From: Enterococcus ureasiticus
GTDB lineage: Bacteria > Bacillota > Bacilli > Lactobacillales > Enterococcaceae
DNA length: 64,000 bases
Assembly (NCBI RefSeq): GCF_001730285.1
Contig: NZ_MIJZ01000001.1
Span: forward strand, 930,001-994,000
Direction of reading: 5' to 3'
The translations under genes were made by a program, and so were the position numbers. Under the pieces are notes generated by a model. The model did not search any database. It saw only the letters and a program-made list of their open reading frames with translations, and was not told the DNA's origin. Positions 29,047-37,310 of this stretch are shown here, piece after piece. Each line of letters begins with the position of its first letter. Within the stretch, counting starts at the first letter, position 1.

Positions 29047-29055
29047 ACTTGGATT

Positions 29056-29084
29056 ATCATAAATGATTTTTCTATGTTTGTAAA
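29056..29084 (-). promoter_or_regulatory. Promoter of the cst operon
   Basis: On the minus strand TTTACA (29084-29079) and TATGAT (29061-29056) are separated by exactly 17 bp. The CstR operator begins 9 bp downstream of the -10 hexamer. Confidence 0.8.
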
Positions 29085-29134
29085 GGGCTTTGTTCTGAAG
29101 ATTACAGGATGCTCTTTATTTCTCCATAATAAAA

Positions 29135-29162
29135 AGACTATCGACACCTTTATCGATAGTCT
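29135..29162 (-). terminator. Intrinsic terminator after DUF3021 gene
   Basis: AGACTATCGA/TCGATAGTCT arms at 29135-29144 and 29153-29162, followed by TTTTT on the minus strand. Confidence 0.75.
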
Positions 29163-29175
29163 CTTCTTATTCAAA

Positions 29176-29610
29176 TTATTGATTGATTTTTTTTAAACTC
29201 TGGTTTATTTCTTCAGCAACTTTAAAGGACTGAATCAAAAGCAATAGCCAGACAACGGTATAACAAACTAGAACTATAGTGCTTACTGCTGCTAGATAAT
29301 ATAAAGAAAAAATACTATACCCCTTCAGGTAACTAATAGAGAAAACGACTATTAAAGTTCCAAAATAACTAAATAGATTTTTCCATCCCTCAGAAAGTTT
29401 AGAACTTTGATCAATGGTCATCGTAAAAGTTGCGGCCATCAAAGCTATCATAAATAAATCAAACGGAGTAGTACTTGAGAGTAGTTTACTGAAAGAAAAT
29501 CCAAACAACTTTATTTGATTCAAAAACAGGTGCTCGAAAAGGAAACCTAAAACAGTGATTGAGGTAAAAATATAACACGTTGTTGTCAATACTCGAGATA
29601 TAAATTTCAT
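29176..29610 (-). CDS. DUF3021-type membrane protein
   Basis: A 144-residue protein with four hydrophobic segments and a charged C-terminal tail. It lies directly after a LytTR DNA-binding protein, overlapping it by 4 nt. This LytTR plus small four-helix membrane protein pair is a common one-component-like membrane-regulator arrangement in Firmicutes (DUF3021). Most likely the membrane protein inhibits or modulates its LytTR partner. The input signal is unknown. A terminator follows. Confidence 0.75.
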   Translation of the reverse strand: MKFISRVLTTTCYIFTSITVLGFLFEHLFLNQIKLFGFSFSKLLSSTTPFDLFMIALMAATFTMTIDQSSKLSEGWKNLFSYFGTLIVVFSISYLKGYSIFSLYYLAAVSTIVLVCYTVVWLLLLIQSFKVAEEINQSLKKINQ

Positions 29611-30059
29611 GAGCTCACCTCAAATGATTTTATTTTTTCTTTTAACTGCTTTACATAGTGTCTATTGATAATTAGTTTCTCTTCATTTTTTAAAGAAGCT
29701 TCAAGTTTACCATTGAACAATGGTCTAACACTATCCATTTTTTCAATATTTAATAAGGTAGATTTACTGATTCTTTGAAAATTTGTTTGTTCCAACAACT
29801 GTTCAAGTTCATATAACCGATAAGTCGTTTCAAACACTTCCTGAAGACTATAAATAAATATTTTTTCATCAATCGATTCAAAATAATAAATTTCATTTAC
29901 TGGAATATAATATGTTTTTCCTTCTTTTTTTCCTTTTAATTGAAAATTGAACTGTTCAATATAATGAGTTAAACGTTTCACAGCATTCAATTTATCATTG
30001 TGTCGGATAACAATTTCAATTTCAGTAAGTTCGCCAGATTGCTCTACAGTCAATTTCAC
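29607..30059 (-). CDS. LytTR-domain DNA-binding regulator
   Basis: A 150-residue protein with no receiver domain. The C-terminal half (about residues 48-145) is a LytTR domain: YYIPVNEIYYFESIDEKIFIYSL, QRISKSTLLNIEKMDSVRPLFNGKLEASLKN, and ERLINRHYVK-like INRHYVKQLKEKI. The N-terminal part is a short basic strand-helix region. GTG at 30059, with GGAGG seven nt upstream, is the start. It sits between an alpha/beta hydrolase (15 nt upstream) and DUF3021, probably in one operon. Confidence 0.88.
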   Translation of the reverse strand: MKLTVEQSGELTEIEIVIRHNDKLNAVKRLTHYIEQFNFQLKGKKEGKTYYIPVNEIYYFESIDEKIFIYSLQEVFETTYRLYELEQLLEQTNFQRISKSTLLNIEKMDSVRPLFNGKLEASLKNEEKLIINRHYVKQLKEKIKSFEVSS

Positions 30060-30074
30060 CTAAATTCCTCCAAA

Positions 30075-31175
30075 CTATGGATTCATCAATTTAATCTCTT
30101 TCATAATTTTATTAAATTTTTCATTTTCCTCATTATGAGGTTGGTGAGCGGAAGAGTCAAATACAAACATATCCTTTTTAGGTGCTTCTAGTTTTTCATA
30201 ATATTCTTGAACTAATTTATAAGATGTTACATAATCATATTTCCCTTGTAAGATATAGACTGGCACACTAACATTTGCAGTAGTTTTATTCAAATCTTCA
30301 ACTAAAGTATAGTTGAATAGATGTTCCAGTGAGCCTTGTAGGCCTTTTAGAAAATCAATTTTCTCACCGATTGTATAGCCTTTAAAAAATAGTAGGTTTT
30401 GATAACTCTCCTCTAGCATTTTCCGACCATCTTTATGCGCATTTCCTCCACCAAATTTATTCAGTAGTTCTGAGCGAGTCGACATGATGTACTCAGTTGA
30501 TGGGAAGTTAGATGTCTCAGGTGTTTCTTTTTCCAAAGATTGAATTGCTTTTGTATCGTTGGTTTCATTCGCATTTTTCAACATAAAATCATAAGCTATC
30601 TTTTCTGATTCCTTCTGATTAACTACTTGACCGATACCAATGTAAGCTTGATAGTCTTCTGGCTGTTTTTGAATTGTTTTCATCCCTAAAAAGCTTCCCC
30701 ATGAATGACCCATAAGATAGATTTTTTCTTGTCCGAATCTCTCTTTAAGATAGTTCGTCACCTCTAGTGTATCTTCAATCATTTGATCCAAATCAACTGG
30801 ATTTTTTTCTAAATCAGTATATGACATTCCAGCTCCTCGTTGATCCCAATAACACACTGTATACATTTTTTCTAGTTCAGTAAAACTTTCTTTTGACATT
30901 GCATACTCTGGATTTCCTGGACCACCATGCAAAAATAGCAATACCGGATTCTCTTGGTTTTGACCTACGATAAATAATCCTTGTTCTATACCACCAATCA
31001 TTACTTTTTTCTTTTCCATCAACTGATTTTTACTATCAGAATCTTTATACGAGTCTAGAGATCCTGGTGAGTTTTTAGACAAAAATAGGAGTAAACCTCC
31101 TGTGATCAAAGTGAAAGTAAGTGTTGTACCTATCAGTATTTTTTTCCATCTTTTGTTGACTGCTTTTGACATCAT
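30075..31175 (-). CDS. Membrane-anchored alpha/beta hydrolase (proline iminopeptidase-like)
   Basis: A 366-residue protein. One N-terminal membrane anchor (about residues 12-31) is followed by an outside alpha/beta hydrolase domain. The oxyanion motif is LFLHGGPGNPEY, the nucleophile elbow GHSWGSFLG, the strand YWDQRGAGMSY, and the likely catalytic His is in SSAHQPHNE. HGGPG plus DQRG is the signature of peptidase family S33. Anchoring outside the cell is unusual for iminopeptidases and suggests peptide or ester substrates at the surface. The gene lies upstream of LytTR/DUF3021 and is probably co-transcribed. Confidence 0.85.
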   Translation of the reverse strand: MMSKAVNKRWKKILIGTTLTFTLITGGLLLFLSKNSPGSLDSYKDSDSKNQLMEKKKVMIGGIEQGLFIVGQNQENPVLLFLHGGPGNPEYAMSKESFTELEKMYTVCYWDQRGAGMSYTDLEKNPVDLDQMIEDTLEVTNYLKERFGQEKIYLMGHSWGSFLGMKTIQKQPEDYQAYIGIGQVVNQKESEKIAYDFMLKNANETNDTKAIQSLEKETPETSNFPSTEYIMSTRSELLNKFGGGNAHKDGRKMLEESYQNLLFFKGYTIGEKIDFLKGLQGSLEHLFNYTLVEDLNKTTANVSVPVYILQGKYDYVTSYKLVQEYYEKLEAPKKDMFVFDSSAHQPHNEENEKFNKIMKEIKLMNP

Positions 31176-31333
31176 TTTTTCTCCCCATTTCTATCTCATT
31201 TTCAATAAGATAAGTCTTATAATAAACAATTTATTTCTATTTACTATAGTCTTATGGGTAAGTTACATTTTTTTCAAGTTAAGTTGCATCGCGTGTCCTT
31301 ATAACAGTTTGTTCTCTTGCTCAATCGCATTCT

Positions 31334-31354
31334 ATTTTCTGTTAAACAGAAAAT
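31334..31354. promoter_or_regulatory. Palindrome between hydrolase and GH73 genes
   Basis: ATTTTCTGTT-A-AACAGAAAAT, perfect 10-nt arms around one base. It could be an operator for either divergent gene. The plus side is followed by TTTTGTCCCC, so a weak terminator role cannot be excluded. Confidence 0.45.
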
Positions 31355-31408
31355 TTTGTCCCCAAACTGAAGTGTTTCTTAAGAAAGTCAAACAATTATT
31401 AACTTATT

Positions 31409-31431
31409 TGGCACATTTTTGTAACATTTAA
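31409..31431 (+). promoter_or_regulatory. Shared motif (copy 1) upstream of GH73 gene
   Basis: TGGCA..ATTTTTGTAACATTT sits 10 bp before TATACT (31436-31441). A nearly identical string occurs upstream of the glycosidase lipoprotein at 34815-34836. It is a candidate binding site for the response regulator encoded between the two genes. Confidence 0.5.
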
Positions 31432-31473
31432 CCTTTATACTGAATGTAATACTTAAAGAAAAGAGGTTATTAC

Positions 31474-32043
31474 ATGAATCAAGGAATTCTAAAAAAACAA
31501 AATATTTTACCATTACTATTGATTCTACTTCTTTCATTTGCTAGTCTTTTCCTTATTTTTAATAAAGAAGAACAACCAATCCAAGATGAAGCGACTGCTT
31601 ATCAGCAGATTTTTATTAATGAAATAGCATCTGAAGCCAAACTTTTACAAAAACAAACTCATTTATTTGCCAGTATCACCATTGCTCAAGCAATTTTAGA
31701 GTCCGACTGGGGCCGCAGCGATCTAGCGGTAGAAGCCAAAAATTTATTCGGGATCAAAGGTACTTTTAACGACCAATCTAGTATTATGCCCACGGATGAG
31801 TTTATCGATGGCGAACGGATCACGATTGATGATTCCTTTAAAAAATATGAAACGATCCAAGAATCAATGGTCGATCATATGGAATTTTTAAAAGGCGGCA
31901 CGTATGAAGGAATCAAAACAAGTAAAAATTATCGAGAAGCAGCTGTCGCTTTGCAAAATGGTGGTTATGCAACCGATCCAGACTATGCTGATAAATTGAT
32001 TCAATTGATCGATGAATTTAAACTATATAAATACGATAAGTAA
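31474..32043 (+). CDS. Membrane-anchored N-acetylglucosaminidase-type hydrolase (GH73)
   Basis: A 189-residue protein with an N-terminal hydrophobic anchor (about residues 12-30) and a GH73 domain. The domain has TIAQAILESDWGRSDLAVEAKNLFGIKG, in which the Glu of AILESDWG is the expected catalytic acid, followed by KYETIQESMVDHMEFL and YATDPDYADKLIQLI. GH73 enzymes cleave the glycan strand of peptidoglycan, as in LytG and AtlB-like autolysins, and this short form has no cell-wall-binding repeats. It lies upstream of an FtsX-like protein and a two-component system and shares an upstream motif with the gene after them. Confidence 0.92.
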   Translation: MNQGILKKQNILPLLLILLLSFASLFLIFNKEEQPIQDEATAYQQIFINEIASEAKLLQKQTHLFASITIAQAILESDWGRSDLAVEAKNLFGIKGTFNDQSSIMPTDEFIDGERITIDDSFKKYETIQESMVDHMEFLKGGTYEGIKTSKNYREAAVALQNGGYATDPDYADKLIQLIDEFKLYKYDK

Positions 32044-32107
32044 TTAAAGCATATTAAAAGCTGTTCTTAGCTAAACCAGTTATGCTTTACGTTAGGAGAT
32101 TGTTGGT

Positions 32108-32734
32108 ATGTATGCACTTTATTATGTTTTAAAAGATAGTGGTAACAATCTCCTACAAAATAAGGTCACGGCTCTTTTGAAAAGTATTTTTTCTTTCCTT
32201 TATTTCTTCGTTTTAACCACTCTGCTTCATGGATGGCTTACAGCAATTCATTTGGAAGAAATAGAACAAAAAAGGATACTAGAAGAAGCTGATTCAATGG
32301 ATATCTTGCTTCAGTCAAATTCCAATGAACAGTTGCTCACTTTATTAAAAAGCTTAAAAACCGCATTCCTTATTTTCAGTATCGGTTTATTTTTATTTGG
32401 AATTTTGTATCTATTCCTTTATTTTCAAAGAGCCATTATACTAGATAAAAAGGAACTTATCCTCAAAAAAATGTTAGGTGCTTCAGCACTTCAAGTAACC
32501 TCGGAGCTTTTTATTGAATCTATGTTACTTACTTTACCTAGTTGTATTTTGAGTTTGTTCACAGCTGAAAGTCTTTACACTTTATTTTTTCAGTCGTCAG
32601 ATTCTTGGCTGACAAGTATTTTATATCCACCAAGTTATTTTGTCATTTATGTGGATTTTTCGTTGATCGGATTATTTTCACTTTTACTTATTTGCCAATT
32701 TCTCTACCTGAAACAAAAACTAACAAATCTTTAG
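32108..32734 (+). CDS. FtsX-like membrane protein (short, no ATPase partner)
   Basis: A 208-residue protein with four hydrophobic segments (about 27-45, 82-105, 133-155, 178-200). Between the second and third is the FtsX-family signature KKELILKKMLGASALQVTSEL, so it resembles one FtsX permease domain. No ABC ATPase is encoded next to it. It is followed after 15 nt by the response regulator, so it may be a sensory accessory of the two-component system rather than a transporter. Confidence 0.7.
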   Translation: MYALYYVLKDSGNNLLQNKVTALLKSIFSFLYFFVLTTLLHGWLTAIHLEEIEQKRILEEADSMDILLQSNSNEQLLTLLKSLKTAFLIFSIGLFLFGILYLFLYFQRAIILDKKELILKKMLGASALQVTSELFIESMLLTLPSCILSLFTAESLYTLFFQSSDSWLTSILYPPSYFVIYVDFSLIGLFSLLLICQFLYLKQKLTNL

Positions 32735-32749
32735 AAGGAGTCAATACGT

Positions 32750-33394
32750 GTGAATATTTTAGTTGCGGATGATAGTCCGGAAATGGTTCAAATCGTTAGT
32801 GCCTATTTAAAAAAAGCCGGTTTTACGGTCTTTGCTGCGCTAGATGGTGAAGCAGCCATAGATATTTTTTATCAAGAAAAATTAGATTTAGCTATTATTG
32901 ATTGGATGATGCCGAAAATCGATGGTATAGAGGTTATTAAAACAATCAAAGCTGAAAGTTCATTAAAGGTATTGATGCTAACAGCTAAATCAACAGGTGA
33001 AGACGAATTTCTTTCTTTATCCGTCGGCGCAGATGATTACATCACCAAACCATTTCATCCCCAAGTGCTATTATTACGCGTAAAAAAATTGCTTGGTCTA
33101 ACGCATTCGATTTATGTAAAAAATTTACTGATCGATCCTGCTAATTTAAACGTTTGGAAAAATGAACACGTTCTGGATTTAACAAAAAAAGAATTTGATT
33201 TGCTGATGATGCTCGTTAAAAACCGAGGAAGTATTCTGACGAGGGAACAGCTTTTAGTCGGTGTTTGGGGAATGGATTATGATGGCGTAGTGCGGACTGT
33301 TGACACGCATATTAGACGACTTCGTGAAAAAATTGGCGATGAGATCATCACCACAAAAAGAGGAGTGGGCTATCTCATTGAAAAAGAAAACTAG
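32750..33394 (+). CDS. OmpR/PhoB-family response regulator
   Basis: A 214-residue regulator starting with GTG. The receiver domain shows the acidic pair Asp7-Asp8, phospho-acceptor Asp51 (AIIDWMMPK), Thr in MLTAKS and Lys in YITKPF. The C-terminal winged helix (about 125-212) has LTKKEFDLLMMLVKNRGSILTREQLL and VRTVDTHIRRLREKIG. Its 3' end overlaps the kinase start by 17 nt. The neighbours are a peptidoglycan hydrolase, an FtsX-like protein and a glycosidase, so an envelope-related regulon is likely. Confidence 0.95.
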   Translation: MNILVADDSPEMVQIVSAYLKKAGFTVFAALDGEAAIDIFYQEKLDLAIIDWMMPKIDGIEVIKTIKAESSLKVLMLTAKSTGEDEFLSLSVGADDYITKPFHPQVLLLRVKKLLGLTHSIYVKNLLIDPANLNVWKNEHVLDLTKKEFDLLMMLVKNRGSILTREQLLVGVWGMDYDGVVRTVDTHIRRLREKIGDEIITTKRGVGYLIEKEN

Positions 33395-34784
33395 AAAAAT
33401 CAGTACGACGCTCACGTTGACCTTTTCATTGATCATCATTGGCAGCTTTATTGTTATGTTTATTTTGAATAGTTTAATCGTCCCCCACTATTATTTCTCA
33501 AAAATGGAACATAAAGTGTCCTCTGTCATGACCGAAATTCAACATAGTGCCAATTCACAACAACAACTAGCAGAATTAGAAGACAACAATCAAGTCACGA
33601 TCATCACACGAAGGTTAGATGGTACCTCACTTGATGATTTTAATGAAGCTTTGAATTTAGAGTTGAATCGAAAAAAAGTCGCATTAAATCGTTTTTGGAT
33701 CACACAAGAAACAGTGGATCAACTCAAAAATAGCCCTCAGCCTGTTCAACGAAATTTCGATCAAGGGAAACAAAAATCCACTTTCTTAGTTGAGATGCGC
33801 GTGATTGATAATACCTTTTATTTGGTTGGTATTTCTACGGTGAATTTTTCAGAAACTGCGAACTTGATCAATACATTTAATTTTATTTCTTTAAGTATCA
33901 CGTTATTGTTGATCATTGTGTTGATTTACATTTCTGTTCGAAAAATAACAGATCCTTTAGTCAATCTAAAAAAAGTAGCGGAAGAGATCACTGGATTGAG
34001 TTTTGTAACAACAAATGATATTCCAGCAAATGAAATTGGGGAGTTAGCTCTCAGCATCAATAAAATGAGTTACGCTTTGGCAACATATCAAAAAAACTTA
34101 CTTGCTAAAAATGAACAGCTGAAACAATTTACAGCTGATTTGACTCATGAGCTAAAAACGCCGATTGCCTTGATCAAAGCGTATGGTTCAGGAATTGAAG
34201 ATGATTTAGATGACGGAACTTATCTAAATGTGATTTTACAGCAAACTCAGCGATTAAATGATATCGTAGATCAGATGTTGGACTATGCAAAATTAGAACA
34301 GCAACAGCCTATTCATAAAGTACCGCTACAACTATCAGATACTTGGCGACAAACGGTAACAGAACTTCGACCTACAATGGAAAAAGAAGAGATTTTGTTG
34401 CTGGAAGCAGATACAGACACGCCTCTTTCATTGATTGAAGCAGATCCGATTTTACTCAAAAGAGTTTTTGATAATTTATTGACCAACAGCATTAAGTACA
34501 CCACAGATAAAGAGATCCAAGCCAGTTGGCGTGAAACAGAAGAATTTATCGAATTTACGATCAGTAATCAAACCTCTTTAACTTCGGATTTTGATGTAGA
34601 TAAGCTTTGGGAAGCCTTTTATGTCCATGAAAAATCACGGAATAAAAACCTTTCTGGAACAGGACTCGGTTTATCGATCGTTCAGTCTATCATGACTGAA
34701 CACGGCTTTACGATTGAAGCAAGATTAGTTCATAAGACATTGATTTTTGTTTTACAATTTTATAAAGTTAGCGAACAAGCGTAG
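33378..34784 (+). CDS. Sensor histidine kinase
   Basis: About 468 residues from a TTG start at 33378, with AGAGGAG roughly 12 nt upstream inside the response regulator gene. This start puts a basic stretch MKKKTRK directly before the first membrane segment; longer in-frame starts exist but lack ribosome binding sites. Two membrane segments (about 9-30 and 163-185) enclose an outside sensor domain, then HAMP, the H-box FTADLTHELKTPIALIKAYG, N-box VFDNLLTNSIKYT and GTGLGLSIV. The terminator hairpin overlaps its stop codon. Confidence 0.92.
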   Translation: MKKKTRKISTTLTLTFSLIIIGSFIVMFILNSLIVPHYYFSKMEHKVSSVMTEIQHSANSQQQLAELEDNNQVTIITRRLDGTSLDDFNEALNLELNRKKVALNRFWITQETVDQLKNSPQPVQRNFDQGKQKSTFLVEMRVIDNTFYLVGISTVNFSETANLINTFNFISLSITLLLIIVLIYISVRKITDPLVNLKKVAEEITGLSFVTTNDIPANEIGELALSINKMSYALATYQKNLLAKNEQLKQFTADLTHELKTPIALIKAYGSGIEDDLDDGTYLNVILQQTQRLNDIVDQMLDYAKLEQQQPIHKVPLQLSDTWRQTVTELRPTMEKEEILLLEADTDTPLSLIEADPILLKRVFDNLLTNSIKYTTDKEIQASWRETEEFIEFTISNQTSLTSDFDVDKLWEAFYVHEKSRNKNLSGTGLGLSIVQSIMTEHGFTIEARLVHKTLIFVLQFYKVSEQA

Positions 34785-34804
34785 TATTTTGCGCTTGTTT
34801 TTTT
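34774..34804 (+). terminator. Intrinsic terminator overlapping the kinase stop
   Basis: AACAAGCG/CGCTTGTT arms at 34774-34781 and 34792-34799 with a T7 tract. The TAG stop at 34782 lies in the loop. Confidence 0.75.
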
Positions 34805-34814
34805 ATGATGATTT

Positions 34815-34836
34815 TGGCATTTTTCTGTAACATTAA
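34815..34836 (+). promoter_or_regulatory. Shared motif (copy 2) upstream of glycosidase lipoprotein gene
   Basis: TGGCATTTTTCTGTAACATT matches the motif at 31409-31431 with one two-base gap and one single-base gap. It lies 91 nt before the start codon at 34927. A possible -10 TATGTT lies 21 bp after TGTAAC, one helical turn farther than in copy 1. Confidence 0.5.
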
Positions 34837-34926
34837 GTTGCTAGACTTAGTTTATGTTATTAAGATTCACGGCTTGTTCCAACAGGACTAGCCCACTACG
34901 CTTTTAAAATAGGAGGAAAGTTATCA

Positions 34927-37263
34927 ATGAAAAAATTCACTATCTATCTAAGTCTAGCCGCAATCACACTCTCTCTATCAGCTTGTAACTTCAACAAAAC
35001 AAATGCGTCTAGCAAATCAGAAGAGCTGATCGTCAACAAAGAAATCGAGAAAAATAAAACGTATGCTAAAACAGATTTCTCTTTTGATGTTGATCCTGCA
35101 ACTTTCACTGTTTCAATTACCGAAAATGGTGAAAAAGCAGAAGTATCAAAACCACAAGAAGCAAAAGAAGTGACTGATTTAAAAAAGAGCAAAGATGAGA
35201 TCAGCTGGACCTACCCAAATGAACAACTCAAAGTCAAACTGAAAAAAGAAAACAATCATCTAGCTGTAGCGCTCACAAGTTTATCCGATGAAGATACAAC
35301 GTTTACCTGGCCTAAACTAGAAGCTAAAAATTATGTATTACCCATTGCAGAAGGAAAAACGATTCCTAATGATCAAAAAGAATGGCTTGCTTATTTTAAG
35401 CAAAATGAAGAATTATCGATGAGTGAAGCTTTCTCAATGAGTTTTCTCACAACCAATCAAGAAACTTTTGCTACAACATTTGTAATGGATAATACATTTA
35501 ATAGCGATCTTTTAACTAAAACAGAGCCTCACCTTACTTTTGAAGCTAGTCACAATTTTATTGGCTTCGACAAAAATAAAACATTGAATTACCGACTTTA
35601 CGTTACCGATAATGATCCTGTTGCAATCGCAAAAACCTACCAAATGGACCGAATTGATTTAGGTGAATTCAAAACACTGGATGAAAAAGAAAAAGAAAAT
35701 CCAGAAATCAAAAAAATGCGTGGTGCAATTCAAGTTTATTACTGGAACAGCCGTATTTTAACAACGGAAGATATTAAATGGGGGAAACTACCTCAAATGG
35801 TAGACCAACCAATTTTCCAATGGATCGGTGAATTATTGACGCAATATGGCGAAGATGGCTCTGAGGAATATCTAAAAGCTTTAGAAGCGTTTAAAAACAA
35901 TGAAGGCTATAAATTCGAAAAAAATACCTTCTTAACATCAATCAATTATGTACTACTTTATCCACAATTTTATAATAAAGATATTTTCAAAAATCCAGAT
36001 GCACAGGTGCAAGAACTGATCGATAAAGGCATCGACAAACTAAGTGAACAGGAACGTTACACATTAAACAAACACTTATTAGCTGGTGTCCTAGGTGATT
36101 TAACCCCTCCACTAGAAGAGTGGGGACAAGCAACTTCATCTGACGTTTTCAAAGATATGAAAGCCTCAGGCGTCGAAAATGCGTGGATTGGTCTGCCAAA
36201 CTGGGCGAACGGCTTGATGAACCCAACGATGGTCAAAACAGCTGTTGATGAAGGCTACTTGATTGGTCCTTATGACTCTTATCAATCAATTCAGGAAAAT
36301 GCCAGTATTGATTGGAACACTGCCTCTTTCCTTAATAAAAATCTATACGAAAACGCCACTGTAACGAAGAAAAATGGTGAAAAAGTTGCTGGTTTCTTAG
36401 GTAAAGGACGCAAACTGAATCCAACACAAATTTTTCCTGATGTAGAAGAACGTTTTACAGGCATCATGCGAAATAAAATTCCTTTCAACTCTTGGTTTCT
36501 GGATACAGATGCCGCTGGTGAAATTTATAATGACTATAGCCCAGATCACTTGACGACACAAAGTGAAGATGTTGCCGGACGTTTAAAACGGATGGATTAT
36601 TTTAATCAAAATGGTCAAGTTGTCGGTTCTGAAGGCGGAAACGACTTTGCTTCCAAAGATATGGTTTTTGCTCATGGAATCGAAACTCCTGTCATTATGT
36701 GGTCCGACCCTGATATGCGTGAAAACAAAGAAAGTGAATACTATGTAGGAAGTTACGCTGCATTAGATGGCGGTATTCCAACAAAATACAAAAAAGTTGT
36801 ACCGATCAAAGAAGAATACAAAGCGATTTATACTGATCCTGTTTATTCTCTTCCACTTTACAAGCTCGTTTACAATCGTTCGGTGATCACTTCTCACCAA
36901 TGGGAATGGGATAGCTATAAAATCAAAGATCAAGTCGGTGAACGCCGTATGAAAGAGTATCTATACAATACTCCGCCAATGATGCATATCGACAAAGCTG
37001 CTTGGGATGAGCATAAACAAGATATCTCAGAAAATGCTAAAATTTGGAGTCCTTTCCAAAAAGCTGCTTTACAACATGAAATGACAGATTTCAAAGTGTT
37101 AACAGACGATCGTTTGGTTCAAAAAACAGATTTTGGTGATAAATTATCCGTGATTGCTAATTTCTCTGGTACTGATTACAATGCAGATATTGTTAAGGTT
37201 TCTAGTCATACTGCTTTGATCATTAATGATGGGAAAGAAACGGTTATAAAAACGGAAGATTAA
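34927..37263 (+). CDS. Lipoprotein glycoside hydrolase (GH101/GH129-like clan)
   Basis: A 778-residue secreted lipoprotein: LSLSACNFN gives the lipobox with Cys20. A beta-rich N-terminal domain (about 50-260) is followed by a TIM-barrel-like catalytic region. NSWFLDTDAAGEIYNDY and VVGSEGGNDFASKDMVFAHG are the segments resembling the Asp nucleophile and acid regions of endo-alpha-N-acetylgalactosaminidase-related hydrolases. The family assignment is by resemblance only. A target among host mucin glycans or the cell's own wall polymers is possible. It follows the two-component system and carries the motif seen before the GH73 gene, so it is probably a regulon member. Confidence 0.7.
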   Translation: MKKFTIYLSLAAITLSLSACNFNKTNASSKSEELIVNKEIEKNKTYAKTDFSFDVDPATFTVSITENGEKAEVSKPQEAKEVTDLKKSKDEISWTYPNEQLKVKLKKENNHLAVALTSLSDEDTTFTWPKLEAKNYVLPIAEGKTIPNDQKEWLAYFKQNEELSMSEAFSMSFLTTNQETFATTFVMDNTFNSDLLTKTEPHLTFEASHNFIGFDKNKTLNYRLYVTDNDPVAIAKTYQMDRIDLGEFKTLDEKEKENPEIKKMRGAIQVYYWNSRILTTEDIKWGKLPQMVDQPIFQWIGELLTQYGEDGSEEYLKALEAFKNNEGYKFEKNTFLTSINYVLLYPQFYNKDIFKNPDAQVQELIDKGIDKLSEQERYTLNKHLLAGVLGDLTPPLEEWGQATSSDVFKDMKASGVENAWIGLPNWANGLMNPTMVKTAVDEGYLIGPYDSYQSIQENASIDWNTASFLNKNLYENATVTKKNGEKVAGFLGKGRKLNPTQIFPDVEERFTGIMRNKIPFNSWFLDTDAAGEIYNDYSPDHLTTQSEDVAGRLKRMDYFNQNGQVVGSEGGNDFASKDMVFAHGIETPVIMWSDPDMRENKESEYYVGSYAALDGGIPTKYKKVVPIKEEYKAIYTDPVYSLPLYKLVYNRSVITSHQWEWDSYKIKDQVGERRMKEYLYNTPPMMHIDKAAWDEHKQDISENAKIWSPFQKAALQHEMTDFKVLTDDRLVQKTDFGDKLSVIANFSGTDYNADIVKVSSHTALIINDGKETVIKTED

Positions 37264-37270
37264 GTAATAA

Positions 37271-37310
37271 AAAAGAAACGAAGCCTTTTGTTTAGGCCTC
37301 GCTTCTTTTT
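37271..37310. terminator. Terminator between convergent genes
   Basis: Imperfect arms AAAAGAAACGAAGCC (37271-37285) and GGCCTCGCTTCTTTT (37295-37309), T-rich on the plus strand. It touches the end of the convergent phosphatase-family gene. Confidence 0.65.
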
